Origin: Heterodera schachtii
Lineage: Eukaryota > Nematoda > Chromadorea > Rhabditida > Heteroderidae
Direction of reading: 5' to 3'
DNA length: 64,000 bases
Assembly: GCA_023374025.1 (NCBI GenBank)
Contig: SIJG01000019.1
Span: forward strand, 865,889-929,888
Below the pieces are notes generated by a model. It had not been told where the DNA came from. It saw nothing but the letters and a program-made list of their open reading frames with translations, and did not search any database. This document shows, piece after piece, positions 36,156 through 47,496 of the stretch. Position 1 is the first letter of the stretch. Each line of letters begins with the position of its first letter. Made by a program: the position numbers and the translations under genes.

Positions 36156-37247
36156 TTTTTGACGGGCGTATTAAAAGCTGTAATAATATGGTAATCTAAC
36201 AAATTTATAAAGTGATCAATGCTTAGAAACACTCAAAATGGGTGAATACAATTTTCGGGAATCGCGAGTAAATGTCAAAATTAATGAAATTGGAGTTGAA
36301 ATTTTCAAAATTTGTTTACAAGAAAATTGAAAAAATCTTGTGTTTATTTCATTAAAAATATGAAAACATTTGGCTAAAAAAAATCATTAACTGAAAAAGG
36401 CATTATTTTAGCTTTCTTTCCACAAACAAAATCAATTAATGCATTTAGTGAGCAGAATATTTTCACCAAAAGTGGATGATGTTATTTATTTGTCTCCCTT
36501 TTTATACACAAAACGAAAAGTGAGTGATGAGAGTTGGCGACGAAAGATTAAATTAATTGGTATTGACAAGGACAAATGTATTTGTTTATTTATTCGTTAC
36601 ATTTATGCTTTCTAGTTTATGTATTGGAAATATATTTTGAATTTTGTCATACTTTGAAAATCTATTACCGATACATTAATTAACTGCAATAATTAATCGG
36701 GAAATTCGCAGTAAGTCACTCCAAATTTTTCGATTAAAATTATTGCCAGTAATTTTTCTTTTAGCAGTATGTGTAATTTCAAAAATTAGATGGCAGAATC
36801 CTGCTTTAAATTCTCATTTTCAGGTTAAAAAATGTGTGCTTAAAGATAAAATTTGTACAACCTAAAATATAAAATGTGATCATTTCGTATTTCGTATTTT
36901 GGCACTAAAGCTTTATGCACTGGTAAGAATGGGGGTAGGGAGGGTCTGAGAGAAAATTGTTTGGAAATTGGGAGAAAATATTTATTGAAAAAATAATTAA
37001 TCTGTCCCTTTTAATGTATTCGAAGGTCCTTCATATGAATTCAAATATATTTAAATTTGGTCTCATTTGTCAGTAAAAAAAAAGTTTTGACACTAGTTGT
37101 AAGACGGAACCAGTCCTATCCGCTGCTGGGCATATCCTAGCCCAGTCGCGCCACATGTTATAATTTTTGTCATTATTATCTAATAGATCTAGGCCAAGCA
37201 AGACATGCTCAGGACAGGCGCACAAATTATACGCCCTAATGAGATTA
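36156..37247. other. GST upstream flank with SINE-like tag
   Basis: AT-rich. A copy of the tag gcactggtaagaatggggg lies at 36916 and is followed by the same 90 bp as seen at 37712 (...aataattaatctgtccctttta). No other feature is convincing. Confidence 0.4.
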
Positions 37248-37430
37248 CTAATGCATTATCACATTTCTCTTAAACGTCGGTTTCTTTTTGTTGCAAACCG
37301 AACACCGCCGAATTCCATATGATGTCACAAATGAACCCATAGAGTGCTGTTCATTTTTATTAGCAGAAGCAGCCGAAGCATGGGGAACAGCTGCTGAAAG
37401 TTTCCTCTTCTTTTCGATGGGTGGTGCCAT
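37248..37430 (-). CDS. hypothetical 60-aa protein or first exon with CxxC motif
   Basis: ATG at 37430, no introns needed, ends TAG. It starts MAPPIEKKRKLSAAVP (a nuclear-localisation-like KKRK), is Ala/Ser-rich, and ends with GIRRCSVCNKKKPTFKR, a CxxC that could begin a zinc finger. A donor-like GTGATA near the end leaves open that it is only a first exon. No family recognised. Confidence 0.35.
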   Translation of the reverse strand: MAPPIEKKRKLSAAVPHASAASANKNEQHSMGSFVTSYGIRRCSVCNKKKPTFKRNVIMH

Positions 37431-37800
37431 TAATTAAAATTTGGAAATGAAAATTAATCTCACTAAATTAATTTAAAAGTAATAAAAAAATAAATTTATT
37501 GGAGGAATGAAGAAAATAAAACAAAAAAAAGCTATAAAGGAATGGGGAGAGGAGTGCAATAGAAAAAATGAATGGTGCAATTATATTCATTCCATAGAAT
37601 TTTGCTCTTCGCATTTTCCCCAGTGACAATTTTTTGCCCATAAAAAATGCGCTGGTCAATGTCGGTTCAGCTTAAAAATTTTACAATTGAACAGGACTGT
37701 TTAAACGCGAACTGGTAAGAATGGGGGTAGGGAGGGTCTGAGAGAAAATTGTTTGGAAATTGGGAAAAAAAAAAATTTTTATTGAAAAAATAATTAATCT

Positions 37801-38841
37801 GTCCCTTTTAATTTGTAAATATTTTTAAATTTTAAAATTTATTATTTGAAATTTTACAAACACTTAAAAGAATAAAATTTGAATATTTCATTGCTTTTAA
37901 AACCAGACTAAAAATTCATATTGATCTTTTTAGCTGCAAATCATTTTTAACAATTGTGCAAAAATATCCCGGCCGCATTTGTCAGCACCGCCGAACCCAA
38001 AAAACCGAACCCAAAAATTCCTAAATTTTTTAAAATTGGATCAAAATTATAAAAATTTAAATTTTTCTTCTTATTCCATAAAATTGTATCACTCTAAAAA
38101 TTCATTTTTCGGGGATAAATTAAATGATTTATTAATATTATATTAAGAATAAAGCCATCAATTCTTATTTTAAAAAACTCAATTTTTTACCCAAATCCCC
38201 GGGGTACATGGATAAGAGTTGCCGCGGGACCAGAAAAAGTTGGGACCGCGATTTGGATCGGGACAGTCAAAATTTTGGTGCTGTGACTCGGGAGGAGAAT
38301 AATTTTAGGTCGGGAAGGTGACAAGTGAATTATTTACTATATTTACTCAAAAACCAATAATTTTTGCGGTTCGCATTTTCATAATATTCGGTGAAAAGAG
38401 ATGGTAGCGGAGCCGAAGGCACAACCGGGAAAATTTTGAAAAGTGTCTAAGATTTATTATAAATTTTGTCCAAAAAATGATTTAGAAATCTTAGGACAAA
38501 TTTCAAATAAAAATCCTGGTTTGAAGTAAGGTTGCACGGGTCCGGGTACCCCAGACATTGACACTTGGCTTTTTCAAGACCCAGACTTGTTTTCTTAAAA
38601 AATCAAAAACTGGAACCGATCCGGTCGGTCCGGGTCCAAAAATACACAGGTAAATGGCGAATCTGGAGCAAAATTATTGACAGAAATTGGAAAGGCAATT
38701 TTAGTTAAATAAATTGAATGTTTTATTTAAAATATTTTCTTAAATTGTTCTTGTAGCTTGTCAAGGAAAAAATGTGGATTTCCATATAATTCCGAATCCA
38801 ACAAATAACACAAAAGACAAACAAATCAAACAGTCAGTGTA
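37801..38841. repeat. left copy of a 1.04-kb direct repeat
   Basis: From gtcccttttaatttgtaaat to cagtcagtgta this matches 40640-41681 almost exactly; by eye the differences are five homopolymer length changes and one substitution. It contains a degraded GC hairpin module (ggccgcatttgtcagcaccg) and a gggtccgggt block. It is preceded by the SINE-like tag at 37712. Confidence 0.93.
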
Positions 38842-38939
38842 TGGATGAGATCAAAGAAAATAGGCGCTTTTCGATCGGGATGACTCAACGTCAATGGACA
38901 ACATTCGTTATTACGCAATTGTGATCAGGTAAAAGTCTT

Positions 38940-40498
38940 TTAGAGGTCATCAAAAACCATTGAAAGACATTTGCAGATTTTGGCACGAAGAGACAAAACA
39001 GGCATTCTTGAAGTGTGGTTCCGAGACAAGTGAAAAGCCGTCGACATGGAAGCGTTGCTGACGAGTTGTTGGACCGCTGTGGACTCCCCTTTGGCTCATC
39101 TTGTGTCCCTGTGTGCCGATAATACAACCGCAAATTTTTGGTGGTCGAGAGCGGAGAGGACGAAACAATCTTTTTCATTTTCTGACCCAAAGTGGGTATT
39201 AAGTTTCATTTTAAGCTTATCGACTTTTAGAAAAGACAAATCTTGTTGGCATTGGTGTTCAAGCCACATTGCAACAACGCAATTGGTTACGCGTTGAAAA
39301 ATGTGACTACGACGTCCGTAATTTTTTCGCGCACAATAGCTGATCACTTTTCCAATCACCCGGGGCGCTGGGAATTGTTTCAAGAAATGGCCGCCGAAGA
39401 AAATGTGATAATTTTTGGCATTGAGGCGTAAAATCCCCGGTAATTTAAGGTTATTGTTCACATTTTTCCCGCCTATACTGCGATACGATGGATGTCTTTG
39501 GGAAGGACATTCAAACGGATTCGCGAAATGTGGACTGTACTTGAAAAGTACTTCCGATCACTGAGAGACCGAGATTGTCCCAAATTTCTTCGTCAAATTT
39601 TTGATGATGAATTGACGCCACGATCAGAAGAATGGAAAGTGGTTGTGTGTTTTATGTGTTTTGCCTTCGATCAGTTCAATCAATTGAATGTTAGTAGCCA
39701 GGTAGTACTAAGTACTTATAAAATTACTAGGTTAATTTTTATAAATTCAGAAACCGACACTTCCATTTCCCATTTTGGCCAAACAAATTAAAACATTAAA
39801 GGCGAAGCTGGAACTGTCATTGAATGAGGAATTTTATGGGGAAGAGACCAGTGAACTTTTGAGACAACTGGAAAATGATGGCGCGATTTATCAAAAAAAC
39901 AAATTAAAGGCTGCCTTTAAGGTGTTTTTTTTATTAATTATTTGTTTTAGCTTTGATTTTTCAGCAATTTTACGAGGACGCATCTGAGTATTTGGGCAAT
40001 TGGTCACGCCAATTCTCTGAGATGGATGAAGTGATCGGAGACTGGGTCATTTTCGAGTCTGAACCAACATCAGAAAAAGTTCGAAAGGCGTATAGGCATT
40101 TTTGTGGGACGACAGCTGATGAAATGGATGCTTTGTTTGGGGAAATCGCTGAGTTGAAACAAACACTGAAGGAGCTCGAGGGCGACCGGTTCAACAGGAA
40201 AAACGTGGATGAAAAATGGGCGGCTATTTTCAAAAACCCCAATTTTGTCCTGCTAAAATCACTAGTCTCTGCAATTCTGTCAATTTTCCCTTCTAATGCG
40301 TTTTGTGAATCAGTCTTTTCTGTTCTGAAGAACATCAAAACGGACGAGAGGAATAGTATTGGCATACCTTTGTTGAATTCTCTTATTTCAATCAAATTCA
40401 ATTCAAAAATTTCGTGCCTAAATGTTCACAATTATTTTCTTTCATTGCCAAACTTGCTCAAACAGGTGAAAAGTGGTGATAAATATGTTGTTTAAATG
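38940..40498 (+). pseudogene. hAT-superfamily transposase-like relic, frameshifted
   Basis: Spread over several frames: VSLCADNTTANFW (hAT catalytic-region-like), then HCNNAIGYALK and CDYDVRNFFAHNS in different frames, DHFSNHPGRWELFQEMAAEE, WMSLGRTFKRIREMWTVLEKY, DCPKFLRQIFDDEL, FAFDQFNQLN, LAKQIKTLKAKLELS. A long intact 3' part (39953-40498) ends with SNAFCESVFSVLKNIKTDER and LLNSLISIKFN, resembling the hAT C-terminal dimerisation region. At least three frame changes or stops interrupt the first half. Order and spacing match nematode hAT-like (DUF4371/ZBED-type) transposases; assignment is from remembered family motifs. The last 180 codons are clean, so a short protein could still be made. 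Confidence 0.75.
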
Positions 40499-40639
40499 TT
40501 TTTACGTTGTTATACATTGAATTATTGGCTAAAAAAATATGCCCGGTTTTTTGCCCGGTTTTTGAAAATTTTTGCCCGGTTTTTGCCCGGTTTTTTAACT
40601 CGTGCGCCCGGTTTTTGGGTTTTGCCGATCGCACCCCTG

Positions 40640-41681
40640 GTCCCTTTTAATTTGTAAATATTTTTAAATTTTAAAATTTATTATTTGAAATTTTACAAAC
40701 ACTTAAAAGAATAAAATTTGAATATTTCATTGCTTTTTAAAACCAGACTAAAAATTCATATTGATCTTTTTAGCTGCAAATCATTTTTAACAATTGTGCA
40801 AAATATCCCGGCCGCATTTGTCAGCACCGCCGAACCCAAAAAACCGAACCCAAAAATTCCTAAATTTTTTAAAATTGGATCAAAATTATAAAAATTTAAA
40901 TTTTTTCTTCTTATTCCATAAAATTGTATCACTCTAAAAATTCATTTTTCGGGGATAAATTAAATGATTTATTAATATTATATTAAGAATAAAGCCATCA
41001 ATTCTTATTTTTAAAAAACTCAATTTTTTACCCAAATCCCCGGGGTACATGGATAAGAGTTGCCGCGGGACCAGAAAAAGTTGGGACCGCGATTTGGATC
41101 GGGACAGTCAAAATTTTGGTGCTGTGACTCGGGAGGAGAATAATTTTAGGTCGGGAAGGTGACAAGTGAATTATTTACTATATTTACTCAAAAACCAATA
41201 ATTTTTGCGGTTCGCATTTTCATAATATTCGGTGAAAAGAGATGGTAGCGGAGCCGAAGGCACAACCGGGAAAATTTTGAAAAGTGTCTAAGATTTATTA
41301 TAAATTTTGTCCAAAAATGATTTAGAAATCTTAGGACAAATTTCAAATAAAAATCCTGGTTTGAAGTAAGGTTGCACGGGTCCGGGTACCCCAGACATTG
41401 ACACTTGGCTTTTTCAAGACCCAGACTTGTTTTCTTAAAAAATCAAAAACTGGAACCGATCCGGTCGGTCCGGGTCCAAAAATACACAGGTAAATGGCGA
41501 ATCTGGAGCAAAATTATTGACAGAAATTGGAAAGGGAATTTTAGTTAAATAAATTGAATGTTTTATTTAAAATATTTTCTTAAATTGTTCTTGTAGCTTG
41601 TCAAGGAAAAAATGTGGATTTCCATATAATTCCGAATCCAACAAATAACACAAAAGACAAACAAATCAAACAGTCAGTGTA
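40640..41681. repeat. right copy of the 1.04-kb direct repeat
   Basis: Near-identical to 37801-38841. Its left edge directly follows gatcgcacccctg, which looks like the right terminus of a hAT element (…CCCCTG). Its right edge is 13 bp from the stop codon of the RING gene. Confidence 0.93.
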
Positions 41682-41693
41682 AGCGATGACTCA

Positions 41694-42826
41694 TCAATCA
41701 TAAACCTCAATTATATCATTAAAATATCTTCGGCATACTGGACATTTTTTCTTTGGTGGTTCTCTGTTTGCTATGGTCATTAACTCCTTCTTACAGTCAG
41801 CGCAAATGCATTTGTGTCCGCAGGGCACAAAAATGAATTTTGGCTTAATTTCAAAGATTAATTACAGTACATTATGTAAAAGTCGAACACATAATTATCA
41901 AAAATCAATCCAAAATTCATCAAATTGTTAAATCTAAGTTGTATTCGCGAAAATTGCTAAATAAAACATGAAAAATCATTAAAAAAAGTAAAAATACAAA
42001 AAGCTTAACTTTATTAATTTGAAAGAAAATCCATAAATTAGGTTTTTGAGATAACATTTTTTTATAAATATTTTATCCAGAAAATACCCAAAAATTATTT
42101 TTCTGAAAATTTTTCAGTCTCCTTAGGGGTAAAAATGGCCGCTTTAATAGAGAGATTTGTTTTGATAGATGCTTTTAAAAATTGCCAAAATATGCACATA
42201 AAATATACATATAAACCGCGAAAACACAAATATGTATGGAAATATATTTTAGAAGCTTCAAAAGAAGCAAAAAAGTGTTTTCATGCGCATGCCTACCATA
42301 TTAAAAAAAACATTGCATTTGCATATAATAATTACCCGCCCTAATGATGTTATTTATAGCCTAAGTAGCAGCTGATAATTTCATTAATTTCAATGTTTCA
42401 TTTAAATTTAGGAAATCGAAAAGAGAAATTCTTGAAAAGGAAAATTGGCATTTTTTAAATTACATTTGCTAATGGCAGTGCCAAGTAAAACCTTTTCTAA
42501 AAAATTCTTAAGCTCCAAAATTTCCCGGCAGAAACGATCGTTTATTATTACTTTATTTTTGAAAATTTACCTAAATCATTTAAATTGAGTTCTGACAAAT
42601 TTTAAAGTCTTTTTAATTGAAACATTTTCTGTGTTCATTTAATTTGAAATTATTAAATAAATGAATAAAATTTAAATGTGGTTTAATTTACCTCTTTGTC
42701 CAAGCAAATCACACATTCTAGAACAGTTTTAGGAGGCGGAGCAGGTGTTGTTGTCGGTGTGGGTGTGGTGGTGGTCGGTGGCATTGGCGTTGTTGTTGGA
42801 ATGGGAACAGTCGTGGGAATGGTCAT
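41694..42826 (-). CDS. short RING-finger protein with Thr/Pro-rich N-terminus, probable E3 ubiquitin ligase
   Basis: Exons 42841(ATG at 42826)-42692 and 41843-41694 join in phase 0 (GAG|GTAAAT, acceptor AAATTAAG) to about 94 aa. The first 30 residues are a T/P repeat (TTTPMPPTTTTPTPTTT). The rest is a C3HC4 RING: ECVICLDKE, PCGHKCICADC, KKKCPVCRR, ending FNDIIEVYD. Spacing C-x2-C ... C-x-H-x2-C-x2-C ... C-x2-C is complete. RING domains recruit E2 enzymes for ubiquitin transfer. An acceptor-like TTTTAG just before the exon suggests a 5' UTR intron or further upstream coding exons. The architecture (T/P-rich then C-terminal RING) is shared with the gene at 56.9-61.0 kb. Confidence 0.75.
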
Positions 42827-42841
42827 TTTCTGCCTCCGTTC

Positions 42842-43262
42842 CTAAAATAATGAGGCACAAAGCAACAAATAAGGAATGGTTGGTTTAAAATTCAGGTCCA
42901 AAAGTGGAATTATTTCTTAAGAAAATTGGAAAAACTTAAGAATTGGGCCCGTTAAATTTCTCAAGCATCTTGTAAAATTTCAAAAATTTCTTTTCTGGAT
43001 TTAAATTTTGAGAAAGTGAACAAAATTTTTGAATTTGGCTCAGGAATAGTGAACCATGTGGCTATTGAATGATATCATGGTTTAAATTTTTGTTACACTT
43101 CGGCAAAGTTATGCATCATTTTTTGCCAAAATTTTCCATTTGATCATTTTTTGAGTAATGACCCAAACCCGAGATTTCCGCTACGTTTTAAAAAGTTTTA
43201 GATTGCTTAAGCAAATTTCTTAACAAATTTATGCAAAACATTTCCGCTTCGGCGCCTCTACT
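42842..43262. other. gene-free interval
   Basis: AT-rich; contains the dispersed 'ctattgaatgatatcatgg' word. No gene seen. Confidence 0.4.
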
Positions 43263-43272
43263 GATCTAATAA

Positions 43273-44064
43273 GGTGCTAGGACGAAGTTACAAAAGTATC
43301 AATGTGGGCGAAGTTACAAAAGTATCAATGTGGGCGAAGTTACAAAAGTATCAATGTGGGCGAAGTTACAAAAGTATCAATGATTGAAATATTTAAATTT
43401 AATTATTATTTAAATTTAATTTGCTAAATAAATCATCATAACTTAGCTTAAACTTAGTCAAATTAATTAAACTTAGTATTTAGCGACAGCTTCAAGTATC
43501 CTCTACTACTTATGTAATTTTTAAAAAATTAGTAAAATTGTAAGCAAAAAAGCTCAAAAAATTTAGAGTGAACAATTTTGGCCCTAACTTTTTTGAAATT
43601 CGATAAAATTTTCGAAATTTAACTGAATGATAGAGAAATCTTTGGGCTATCTAAATATTTAAATCAAATTAAAATTGGTTCTTTCTGAAAAAAGTTATGA
43701 AGGAATTAATAATGTATCTTTTATGGTCATCCAAAAAATGTAAGGTCGTTTAAATGCATTAAAATTGGTCAAATATTCAATTAATCACACCGAACTTGAT
43801 ATGAAAAGATAGCCCATAGATTTCTCTATCATTCAGTTAAATTTCGAAAAATTTTATTGAAATTCAAAAAATTACATAAGTAGTAGAGGATACTTGAAGC
43901 TGTCGCTAAATACTAAGTTTAATTAATTTGACTAAGTTTAAGCTAAGTTATGATGATTTATTTAGTAAATTAAATTTAAATAATAATTAAATTTAAATAT
44001 TTCAATCATTGATACTTTTTGTAACTTCGCCCACATTGATACTTTTGTAACTTCGGCTCACCAC
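43273..44064. mobile_element. long-TIR foldback element with tandem-array ends
   Basis: The left end carries four tandem copies of a 26-nt unit (gtgggcgaagttacaaaag + tatcaat); the right end has two copies in inverted orientation, and the inverted repeat extends inwards through tttaaatttaattatt. It is flanked by the 10-bp direct repeat GATCTAATAA (43263-43272 and 44065-44074). The left end ggtgctaggacg matches ggtgctaggtcg of the element at 11406, so these belong to one superfamily. No coding. Confidence 0.85.
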
Positions 44065-44136
44065 GATCTAATAATATATGATTCAAAAAATTTTCGTAAC
44101 AGCCCCAATTTCTGAGTAAAGCCATTATTCAGAGTG

Positions 44137-44280
44137 TCAAAAACGAACGCTGGAGGATGACGGTTTATTGTACAGGGAAAAATCATATTTATCGGCCGTT
44201 GGTTGAGGTTGTTCCTCCGTGTGTTTAGGTTTGGTCCGATTTCGTCTTGACATTGTTGGCTGATGCTCAAATTCCGATTG
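44137..44280 (-). CDS. possible terminal exon, basic/Q-rich peptide
   Basis: After the acceptor GGGGTATCAG the phase-0 frame reads QSEFEHQPTMSRRNRTKPKH ... YDFSLYNKPSSSSVRF and stops at TGA (47 aa). An internal ATG at 44253 could start a 38-aa peptide. The composition is protein-like. The upstream exon was not identified. Confidence 0.3.
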   Translation of the reverse strand, partial: QSEFEHQPTMSRRNRTKPKHTEEQPQPTADKYDFSLYNKPSSSSVRF

Positions 44281-44773
44281 CTGATACCCCAAATAATTAA
44301 TTAGTATAATTAAATAATAAACCACGAGAAGGAAGAAATGCGCTTAAGTGGAAAATGCACAGTGAGTCACAATTTCTTGAAAACGAGTCACGGTAACACA
44401 TATCATTTGAAATTTCAAGCGTGAATTGATATAGTGAAAATTTAAAATAAACCAATTAAAGTATATTTATTTTTTGCTAAATTTGCTAATTCCCTAGTGT
44501 AATAAAATTTTTGAATATTATCTAAAATAAAATTTACAGGTTTAGAACAAGCTTTTTTATAATTTTTACCTTTGTACTACAATTCTTAGTATAGACCTTT
44601 CTCGTTTAAAGAGAATATATAATAGGGAACGCAAAATATAAAAATTGCCGAAATATATAAAAAAGTATGTACAAAAAACTACCGTATACCAAAATAATAA
44701 AAAAAAATTATGGTACTTTCCTGTTATGCGATTACAAGGCAAAATTTCGGAAACCAACAAAGGGCGTGCAAAA

Positions 44774-44941
44774 TTAAATTCCCACCGCTAAATTAAGTAT
44801 TTGTTCAATCCCAGCCTCTCCCACCCGAACAACGCATAAATTAGCGCGCCATGGACTCCATTTTTGGCCAAACCATTTCACCTCCGCATCCATATTGAAA
44901 TGTCCCTTAATTTTATTTCCCTTATCCAAACGCTGATCCAT
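44774..44941 (-). CDS. short protein-like ORF (55 aa), possibly the 3' half of a frameshifted secreted gene
   Basis: ATG at 44941; reads MDQRLDKGNKIKGHFNMDA, VKWFGQKWSPWRANLCVV and ends ILNLAVGI. It overlaps the end of the next ORF by 20 bp in another frame. Together they would form a signal-peptide protein of about 100 aa if one base were gained or lost, or if a very small intron were present. No family recognised. Confidence 0.3.
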   Translation of the reverse strand: MDQRLDKGNKIKGHFNMDAEVKWFGQKWSPWRANLCVVRVGEAGIEQILNLAVGI

Positions 44942-45107
44942 TTGAAGAAATTTTATCAGTATTTGTTAAAGTATCCTCCCAAGTGATGCTGCTGTCTGTT
45001 GATTTTTTAAAATCTTGGCTTGTAGTCGCATAACAGGAAACTACCAAAATTATTATGTTTTTGGAGAAAAAAATTCTTGAAAAGAGATAGAAAGAAAAGA
45101 CTGCCAT
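44922..45107 (-). CDS. short secreted-type ORF (61 aa)
   Basis: ATG at 45107, N-terminal hydrophobic segment (IFFSKNIIILVVSCYA) followed by a polar S/T/D-rich part (TTSQDFKKSTDSSITWEDTL) ending at TAA. Resembles a small secreted protein or its first part. The start of its coding sequence lies in one arm of an inverted repeat (about 44695-44757 against 45010-45075, sharing tttcctgttatgcga). Confidence 0.35.
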   Translation of the reverse strand: MAVFSFYLFSRIFFSKNIIILVVSCYATTSQDFKKSTDSSITWEDTLTNTDKISSNGSAFG

Positions 45108-45437
45108 AAAAGATAATTAGGTTGGTTTGTTTAATAGGTATTTTGAATTGATTTTTTTGATATTTCTTTTTAGAAAAAAGTCACGATTTAAAAAAAATTG
45201 AATTTTTCATATGGTATTTCTATAAATTTTTATACTTCAAAAGATTGTAAAAATGAAAATATGTACGAAACGTTACGATATTTTGTATTTTATTTCGGGA
45301 ATTTAAGAAAAATTCCTTTAAAAATCTCAAAATTGCGAAAAGGGGACGGAAAATGCGAATAAGTCGAAATAAGTAAAAATTTAAATAAAATCCCAAATTT
45401 TGATTTTTCCACATAAGGAATTTTCGATTGACTTATT

Positions 45438-46037
45438 TTCCAATGGCACATTTTTCTTGGAGTAGGGAGGATGTGAGATCGGGTCAAAGATTTATTTTTT
45501 AAAATCTGGGGGAATTCGAATTTTTAATTAATAACACTGAGGTTTGTTCCTTTAAAAACAGAAATTTTTAAAATTCTTAGCTTCGGCAACTTCTGATCAG
45601 TAATTTAGTAAAAGGCATACTTTCAGGATTCAGTAATTTTTGGGGGCATCCATTCCCATCCCATGGTGTGATTTCTGAGAAATTAGGCCTCGGAATCCTT
45701 TTCTCCATTTTTTGACTCATCGAAACATACAGAGAACTCATTGGTGGTGAGTCTGATTAGAATATATTAATTAACATCATCAACACACAAACATAACAGA
45801 AAGGCATTTCAAATCCATTTCAAAAATGAATGTAAACAGCTTACCGAAGAGGAAAAAGATGGTTGCTGCTTTTTTTCCCGTTTTGGTGGTACATAAAATC
45901 CCATCGGTGTTTGACCACTGCTGCTCCCAGTGTTTGCTTGTGATTGATCCGCCGATAACTTAAAATTAGCGAAAACCTAAAAACTCGCCGTACAATTCTC
46001 ATGTTTCGGAAGCAGGTTTTCATATTGGCGAATGGTA
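45438..46037. repeat. copy 1 of a duplicated 0.5-0.6-kb block
   Basis: Collinear with 49043-49553, highly similar between 45640 and 45957 (for example ccatcccatggtgtgatttc, gaactcattggtggtgagtc). It includes a 114-bp segment (45845-45958) equal to a coding exon of the gene at 49.3-51.4 kb, with the same acceptor and donor positions. Upstream exon sequence is missing, replaced by unrelated coding relics. Confidence 0.85.
45845..45958 (-). pseudogene. orphan duplicate of exon 49392-49505
   Basis: Reads LSADQSQANTGSSSGQTPMG ... in the same frame as the intact copy, with one Q/H difference, and keeps the GTAAGC donor. The acceptor here is TTTTAAG instead of TTTCAG, and no matching upstream exon is present. 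Probably a non-functional duplicate. Confidence 0.55.
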
Positions 46038-46436
46038 TTTTCCCGTTAACCCGGAAAAAGTCACCATCATCAAAGATCACAAAATGGGGCCCCAATTCAA
46101 CCGGAAACTGGCGCCAAATACCGTTCATTTATTGAACAATTAGTCTCCACACCTCGGCACAATCCAACAGATTTGCGACCAGGCAAAATTATCAGTCAAA
46201 AAGGTGTCATATACATAGTCGAATGGCCGGACAATTCTCGCGGCTGATTCATGCAAACCATATCAATGCGCGAAAGATTCCCGACGAACAAAGACATCGA
46301 AGAACCGACCGATGTGATCAATGGCACATTTAGCCTTCCAATTCCATCAATGGACCATAATTTGGAAGAAATCCGCCAGCAACGAAAAACTCCAGCCGGT
46401 TCGAAATCGCCGAAACCTTGAGCGAATCAAAATTCG
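45968..46436 (+). pseudogene. broken coding relic, transposon-like, family not recognised
   Basis: Protein-like blocks in shifting frames: FHIGEWYFPVNPEKVTIIKD and HKMGPQFNRKL, then IEQLVSTPRHNPTDLRPGKI with ISQKGVIYIVEWPDNSRG before a TGA, then RERFPTNKDIEEPTDVINGT and MDHNLEEIRQQRKTPAG. Order suggests one ancestral protein with about two lesions. It is interrupted at its 3' side by the hAT element at 46445. It may come from a retroelement polyprotein, but I cannot name the family. Confidence 0.4.
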
Positions 46437-46444
46437 ATCCCAAC

Positions 46445-47334
46445 CAGTGATGCCAACCCGAACCCGAAACCCGAGACCCGAAACCCGAGGTTTTTCTCGA
46501 CCCGAAACCCGAACCCGAAATTTTTCGAGTGCCCGACCCGAAACCCGAACCCGAAATTTTTCTCAACCCGCGGCATAGGCAAAAAAATATGCACCGGTAA
46601 GAATGGGGATCTGGGTGAGAAAAGAGAAGGAAATTGTTGGAGAAGGAGATTTTTGAGAAAAAATAATTCATTTATTTCATTTACAGCATGTGTTCAAATT
46701 CAAATGTGGTGTAATGGCTATACCTTTTGCCTTTCTTTATTTTTCGCTCGGGTTCAATTCCCCACTGGTATAGAATATTTTTTACATTTTCTTTACATTA
46801 TTTCAATTGAAATTAAATTAATAAAAAATATTTAAACTTAAAAATTATTATTTTTTATTTTTTTTAAACAGCCTAAAACCGCAAATTTAACCAAAACTTT
46901 GATCTTTTTTTGACACATTCTGTAAACAAATCGTATTATAAACTACAAAATTTTTCCCGGCGGCGCCTATCGGCACCGCCGGCCCCCCGGTTCCCCAAAA
47001 GTTTTTTGGAAAAACGCCGTAAAAAACGTTTTTAAAGGCAAAAATTTGTCAACTTAAAGCGCAAAAATTTGGCAATTTTTTGGTGAAAATCTGTTACCAA
47101 ATTTAACTCAAATTTTCAAATTTTTTCCTGGCGGCGCCTATCGGCACCGCCAGTCTTCTTGTTCGAGAAATTTACATTGAAAAAGCGTGACGCAGAAATT
47201 TTTTAATGATTTTTCATTCGATAAAAAAATTCTTATCGATTTTGAACATATTATAAAAATTTTTCAATTGACCCGAAACCCGACATTTTTCTCGACCCGA
47301 AACCCGAAATTTTTCTCAACCCGCGGCATCACTG
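46445..47334. mobile_element. hAT-type element with tRNA-like segment and two hairpin modules
   Basis: Ends CAGTGATGCC and GGCATCACTG (perfect 10-bp inverted repeat), followed inwards by acccgaaacccga-type repeats on both sides. Flanked by the perfect 8-bp duplication ATCCCAAC (46437-46444 and 47335-47342). Inside: SINE-like tag at 46591, a tRNA-like A box (tggtgtaatggctatacc) and B box (gggttcaattcccc) at about 46700-46770, and two GC hairpins at about 46957-46982 and 47129-47152. Confidence 0.9.
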
Positions 47335-47496
47335 ATCCCAACAGGTCGCCCTATGGGTGAATGATCGACAAAAATAGGAATTTTTATTAATAAAATCATT
47401 GACTAATTTAATTTAATATTTTATATATTTATCAAAAATGACATTTTGTTTTTATTGGTCAAGTTTGAAAAAATAATGGTAAAATGGGGTCCGGCG

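Noticed and set aside
37801..41681. LTR retrotransposon
   Set aside because: No primer-binding site after the left repeat, no polypurine tract before the right one, no gag/pol; the interior resembles a hAT transposase.
43273..43381. CRISPR-like array
   Set aside because: Units of 26 nt are contiguous with no unique spacers and form the arm of a foldback element in a eukaryotic genome.
45841..46128. 95-codon minus-strand ORF (MNGIWRQFP...)
   Set aside because: It overlaps a + strand relic with more protein-like composition and crosses the breakpoint of the duplicated block, so the frame is probably fortuitous.
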